Source: Whitmania pigra (taxonomy: Eukaryota; Annelida; Clitellata; Hirudinida; Haemopidae). From it: a stretch of DNA of 64,000 nucleotides. The DNA lies in assembly GCA_021613335.1 (NCBI GenBank), contig JAJTWR010000260.1:1010001-1074000 (forward strand). Direction: 5' to 3'. A program made the translations under genes and the position numbers. The notes below the pieces were generated by a model, which ran no database searches, was not told the origin of the DNA, and saw only the letters and a list, made by a program, of their open reading frames with translations. Shown piece after piece: positions 60,727-64,000 of this stretch (position 1 is its first letter; each line of letters starts with the position of its first letter).

Positions 60727-62283
60727 GTAAACACCTATGCTCGGCTAAAATTTAAAGCGACAATCTACCTTAAAACAATTTCCAGATTTTTGCGTAGGTT
60801 GTTGCTGCACATTGGTAAAACACACATTCGCTTTTGAAAGTTGCAACTTATGACTTTAATCTTTATTGTAACAAGTAAGCTTTAAGGTCTTAGGTTAAAT
60901 TGATTTTCGTTAATTTATGTTATTTATTATTTGTTTTATTTTGCCTTTTCTAAACATTTCCTGTTAAAATTACTTTGAAATTTTTCATACAAATTGCTTA
61001 ATTTTTAAATTTTAAACTAGGCATAAAGTGAAGGGATGCTTTCATAATAGAATTTAAGGATTTTTATTTACGTTTTCCTGATATTTTCCAACATTTTCAA
61101 AACTGATTTATTTTTCCTTCTCATTCTTATTATCAGCTCCAACAGGGTTCACAAGTTAGTCTTGGCAAAGCAATTTAAATTTTCTGTAGCAGCTTGAATC
61201 GCTTTCTGTATTAATTTGTTTTCAGCATACACTGAGAAGGTTCTGTAAGAGTGAATATTTGTGTGAGCAGTGAAGGCTTTACAAAACAAAAGTCGTTGTA
61301 GAACAACGCTCCGTAACAGTCCCATCAAATGTTAACTTTAAAGAATTTGTCCTCAAACAATCATACATTAACATTTGGTTTGAATAATTTGAGCTGATGA
61401 GCATGAGTTTAATGTGATCACAAATATAACATCAAAACTGGAAGCTTCGTCTCAAACATAGAGTGACCCAATTTATATCACTATAGTATAACCGCTTACA
61501 TATATGTTTGTATACATATGTTTTATTAACGTTCGTTGCATATCTATATGATTAGGACGGTGCTTCCGCAGCAGCGGGGTTTGAATCCCGTGCTGCCATC
61601 GTGAGAGGCGCAGTCTTAACCGTTAGGCCATGCGGGCGCACATAGAATAGAATAACCGCTTATAGGCGCTTAACCTATTTATATGGCACTTCGATGGTGC
61701 TGGCAGCAGACTTGCATACACGATCGAAAGAAAAACAAATTGAGAGACCAAATGTAGTTATTGATTTATAACGATTGAATTGGCTACCAATGCATTCCTA
61801 ACTAAAGTAATCTGAGATGAATAGCAAGAATACGTCTGTTCAAATAATTTATTTATATTATTTAGCCTGTCAATCTATAAATTTATTGTCAAATTACATC
61901 AAAAAGTTTGGTTTTTTTTAAATGAAATAATTCCATAAATTTATTGATGCAGATTATTGTTGATTGCCAAGCTTAATGAGACTTAATGCTACTTTTACTC
62001 ATGAAATACGTTGTGTGGTTTGAAATGATTACTGTATTTGGTTCAGCTTACTTATTATTTGGTATTGGAAATATATTCGTTTTAGCCGCAAAGTATGTTG
62101 ATTAGGGTACACAAGTTTCAGATAATTTTGACACGGATAGACTTATTTTGACTTATTTTTATGGCCTGTTGAAAATTCAAATCAAAAAGATTTGGTTTAA
62201 TATTTAATTTAATTTTGAAAGTCAACAAAATTATTGATTTAGGATGCGAATAAGAGTAATAATTATATAATTCATATTACCAG
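60727..62283. other. Spacer between channel copies 6 and 7
   Basis: Apart from the family B SINE I see no gene. A signal-peptide exon for copy 7 should lie here. A hydrophobic frame starting near 61989 has no donor in the right phase, so I do not call it. Confidence 0.5.
61521..61640 (-). mobile_element. SINE family B with tRNA-like head
   Basis: On the minus strand: A box TGGCCTAACGG, B box GATTCAAAC, then a spacer and the tail ending in TATGCAACGAACG, which matches the tails at 20812, 29676, 39966 and 42470. It is the most complete copy of this family in the window. Confidence 0.75.
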
Positions 62284-62585
62284 CAAGAAAGTATCTGAAA
62301 TTATTGAAGATGTTTTAAAAACGTCTGCGAACAAAAGCAGAATTAGACCCCTGTTGGATGAAGGTAACTAAAATAACAATATTAATAATAACAATAAGTA
62401 TGTATGTATTATATATAAATAATAATATTATTATTATATAGCAATAATTATAATTATGATGATATCGATTACACGACGACGACGATAATATTCTTGACAA
62501 AGTTATGTTGTTGGAAGGTCGCACACTGCAGATTGTCATCAGTGTCACCATCAAGGAATTTACTTCTATCAAAGAAACCGAGGAG
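62284..62585 (+). CDS. Channel copy 7, first two mature-protein exons only
   Basis: Exons 62284-62363 (ends NKSRIRPLLDEG) and 62518-62585 (GRTLQIVISVTIKEFTSIKE) match exons 2 and 3 of the array in size, phase and sequence, closest to copies 5 and 6. In copies 1, 2, 3, 5 and 6 the next 74-nt exon follows within 110-410 bp. Here nothing recognisable follows in the remaining 1.4 kb, which contains transposon debris. The rest may lie beyond the window (copy 4 has a 5.4-kb intron at this place) or be lost. No signal-peptide exon was identified. Confidence 0.8.
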
Positions 62586-62639
62586 GTAACGGAATATTAA
62601 ACTTATTTATTATAACTGACGGATTAAACTTGATATAAC

Positions 62640-62750
62640 TTACAAATGGATGTTGAAAGAATAGATGAATGGATGTTGAATGAATAGATTAATAGATGTT
62701 GAATAAATAGATGAATGGTTGTTGAATGAATAGATTCATAGATGTCTTGA
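62640..62750. repeat. Short tandem repeat ATGTTGAATGAATAGATGAATGG
   Basis: Four to five imperfect copies of a unit containing GATGTTGAATGAATAGAT. It lies after exon 3 of channel copy 7. Confidence 0.8.
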
Positions 62751-62974
62751 TGAATTACCTATATGCGATATTAGTAATATTTTAGTACAACTCTCAGCAA
62801 AATCAAAGTACCCATCTTTTGACGATGCCTCAACTAACACGTCAAGTACTCAAATTTTAGTATGTTATGTAAATAGTGCTTCATTAGTTATGTCTTAAAT
62901 TTGAGGAAGTATTATTTTCAAACTTAATAAAAATCCCAAAAAGTGTTTTTGCGATTACCAAAAGAGATAGGAAG

Positions 62975-63260
62975 TAAACGTCAAAAGTCAGCAATAACAT
63001 TAAAAATTAATAAAGTTATTTTTATCTTTTGTCCTTCGACACAATTAATTTTTTTTGTAAAATCTGCTTTTAGCTGATTCCAGGCTGTCCTGATGGCATC
63101 CTCCGACTCTGATTTAGAGTTAAATTGTCTTCCATCTTTGGAAACAAGTCTGGACAACTTATCCCAAGCATTTTCAAAAGGATTAAGATCAGGAGAGCAA
63201 GCGGGCAAACTCAGCTTCACGTTTCTCTCTTGGATAAAGCATTTTTTCATAAAAAAATAA
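62975..63260 (-). mobile_element. Tc1/mariner transposase C-terminal fragment
   Basis: Minus-strand frame with CFIQERNVKLSLPACSPDLN, PFENAWDKLSRLV and AIRTAWNQL, the usual SPDLNPIEN..W..L region of Tc1/mariner transposases with the third catalytic acid nearby. The N-terminal two thirds are absent. Confidence 0.85.
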
Positions 63261-63339
63261 ATAGAAATATGATATATTAGTTGAGATATCGTCGAAAGAT
63301 GGATAATTTTCATGCACATTGGACTGAGTGTATGTGTAC

Positions 63340-63530
63340 TATTTTACTGCAACTATTTGTTCGCGAGTGCTCCCACACTGTCAAACCCACAATGGCTGCA
63401 CTCAATAAAACCCCATTAAGGCAGCACCGTCCTAACCAGGCCTCACGAGAAGAGGTGAAGCCGGTGCGCCGCCCTAGGGCAAAGAATAAGTTTAGGGGGC
63501 CCATGAACATTAGAGCTCAAAATTGAAATT
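63340..63530. mobile_element. Fragment of an unidentified GC-richer repeat
   Basis: The GCGCCGCCCTAGGGCAAAGA and TTTAGGGGGCCC segments look like the end of a common interspersed DNA element. I cannot assign the family. Confidence 0.35.
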
Positions 63531-64000
63531 GGCAATTAAGCATGACATTTGTATTGTTACTCTGATGCCGAAAAGGAAGAAATGGAAATTCTCCCAAAGA
63601 GGCCCACCTAATTTTTCCAAATCCAGAGTTTTTTTTTATGTGGAAGCAATGGTCCCTCTAAGCTGAACGGAAACTGCAACCCAGCCTGTCATTGCTTTTG
63701 TAGTATTTGCATTCATAATGCGTAGGACCTAACAGACTGACCTCAGAGTTTTGTTTATTTGCGTGTTTCCTGTAGAGATGTCGAAACGTAAAGCTACTGA
63801 TAATCCTTGATTAAACGTTGCTAAGAAAAAATGCAGCTTGAAGTTTAAACCAAATTGGTTGAAAAAGTTAATAGAAACTAAAACGCCGACTTCGTCCAGA
63901 AAACAGTTAGCAAAACTGGACATCGTCTTTTATCGCGAAAGTACAGGAGAGTCTGGTTATTCTCAAACTTTGCGTCTTGTAGACATAGAAATTATATAAA

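Noticed and set aside
61989..62110. Hydrophobic frame as signal-peptide exon of channel copy 7
   Set aside because: No GT donor in the required phase before its stop.

Overview
This window is intron-rich, AT-rich animal nuclear DNA. Spliceosomal GT-AG introns are everywhere, the proteins are metazoan (Integrator subunit 11, ADAR-type double-stranded RNA-binding domains, glycine-receptor-like channels), and the intergenic DNA holds tRNA-derived SINEs, LINEs, hAT, Tc1/mariner, pogo, Mutator-like and Helitron debris. I read it as an invertebrate, but the sequence alone does not let me name the phylum. All real coding genes I could assemble are on the + strand.

Region 1 (about 1.8-2.5 kb): two exons encode two tandem dsRNA-binding domains that resemble those of ADAR2. 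The reading frame stops right after the second domain, and I see no deaminase domain before the next gene.

Region 2 (3.7-10.5 kb): a complete 18-exon INTS11 gene (catalytic endonuclease of the Integrator complex). I assembled it exon by exon to 598 codons in phase. It includes a 12-nt microexon followed by a GC-AG intron. Its introns carry two minisatellites and SINE copies.

Region 3 (11.9 kb to the right edge): a head-to-tail array of pentameric Cys-loop channel genes of the glycine-receptor/GluCl (anion channel) type. Six copies have the ligand-binding and transmembrane exons and a seventh has only its first two mature-protein exons. All share one exon plan: signal peptide, 77-80, 68, 74, 230, 138-141, 320-332 nt, and a last exon with TM4. 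Copies 1, 2, 4, 5 and 6 look functional. Copy 3 is a pseudogene. The TM1-TM3 exon is nearly identical between copies 1-4 although their extracellular exons differ, which suggests local gene conversion. The copies differ at the pore selectivity position, in the ligand loops and at the loop C disulfide spacing, so the array looks like a diversifying receptor family.

The space between and inside these genes is repeat-dominated. A tRNA-derived SINE family shares its 3' tail with a LINE found at 40.7-42.5 kb, so the likely SINE and its mobilising partner are both visible. Other elements include a 1.1-kb Mutator-like foldback element with a 10-bp target duplication, nested hAT elements (the inner one with an 8-bp target duplication), a Helitron 3' end, a gypsy-type LTR remnant, and an 800-bp AAT-type microsatellite beside telomere-like repeats. 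I did not find a clearly new multi-gene system. The channel array with its partial homogenisation, and the deaminase-less ADAR-like gene, are the most promising leads.
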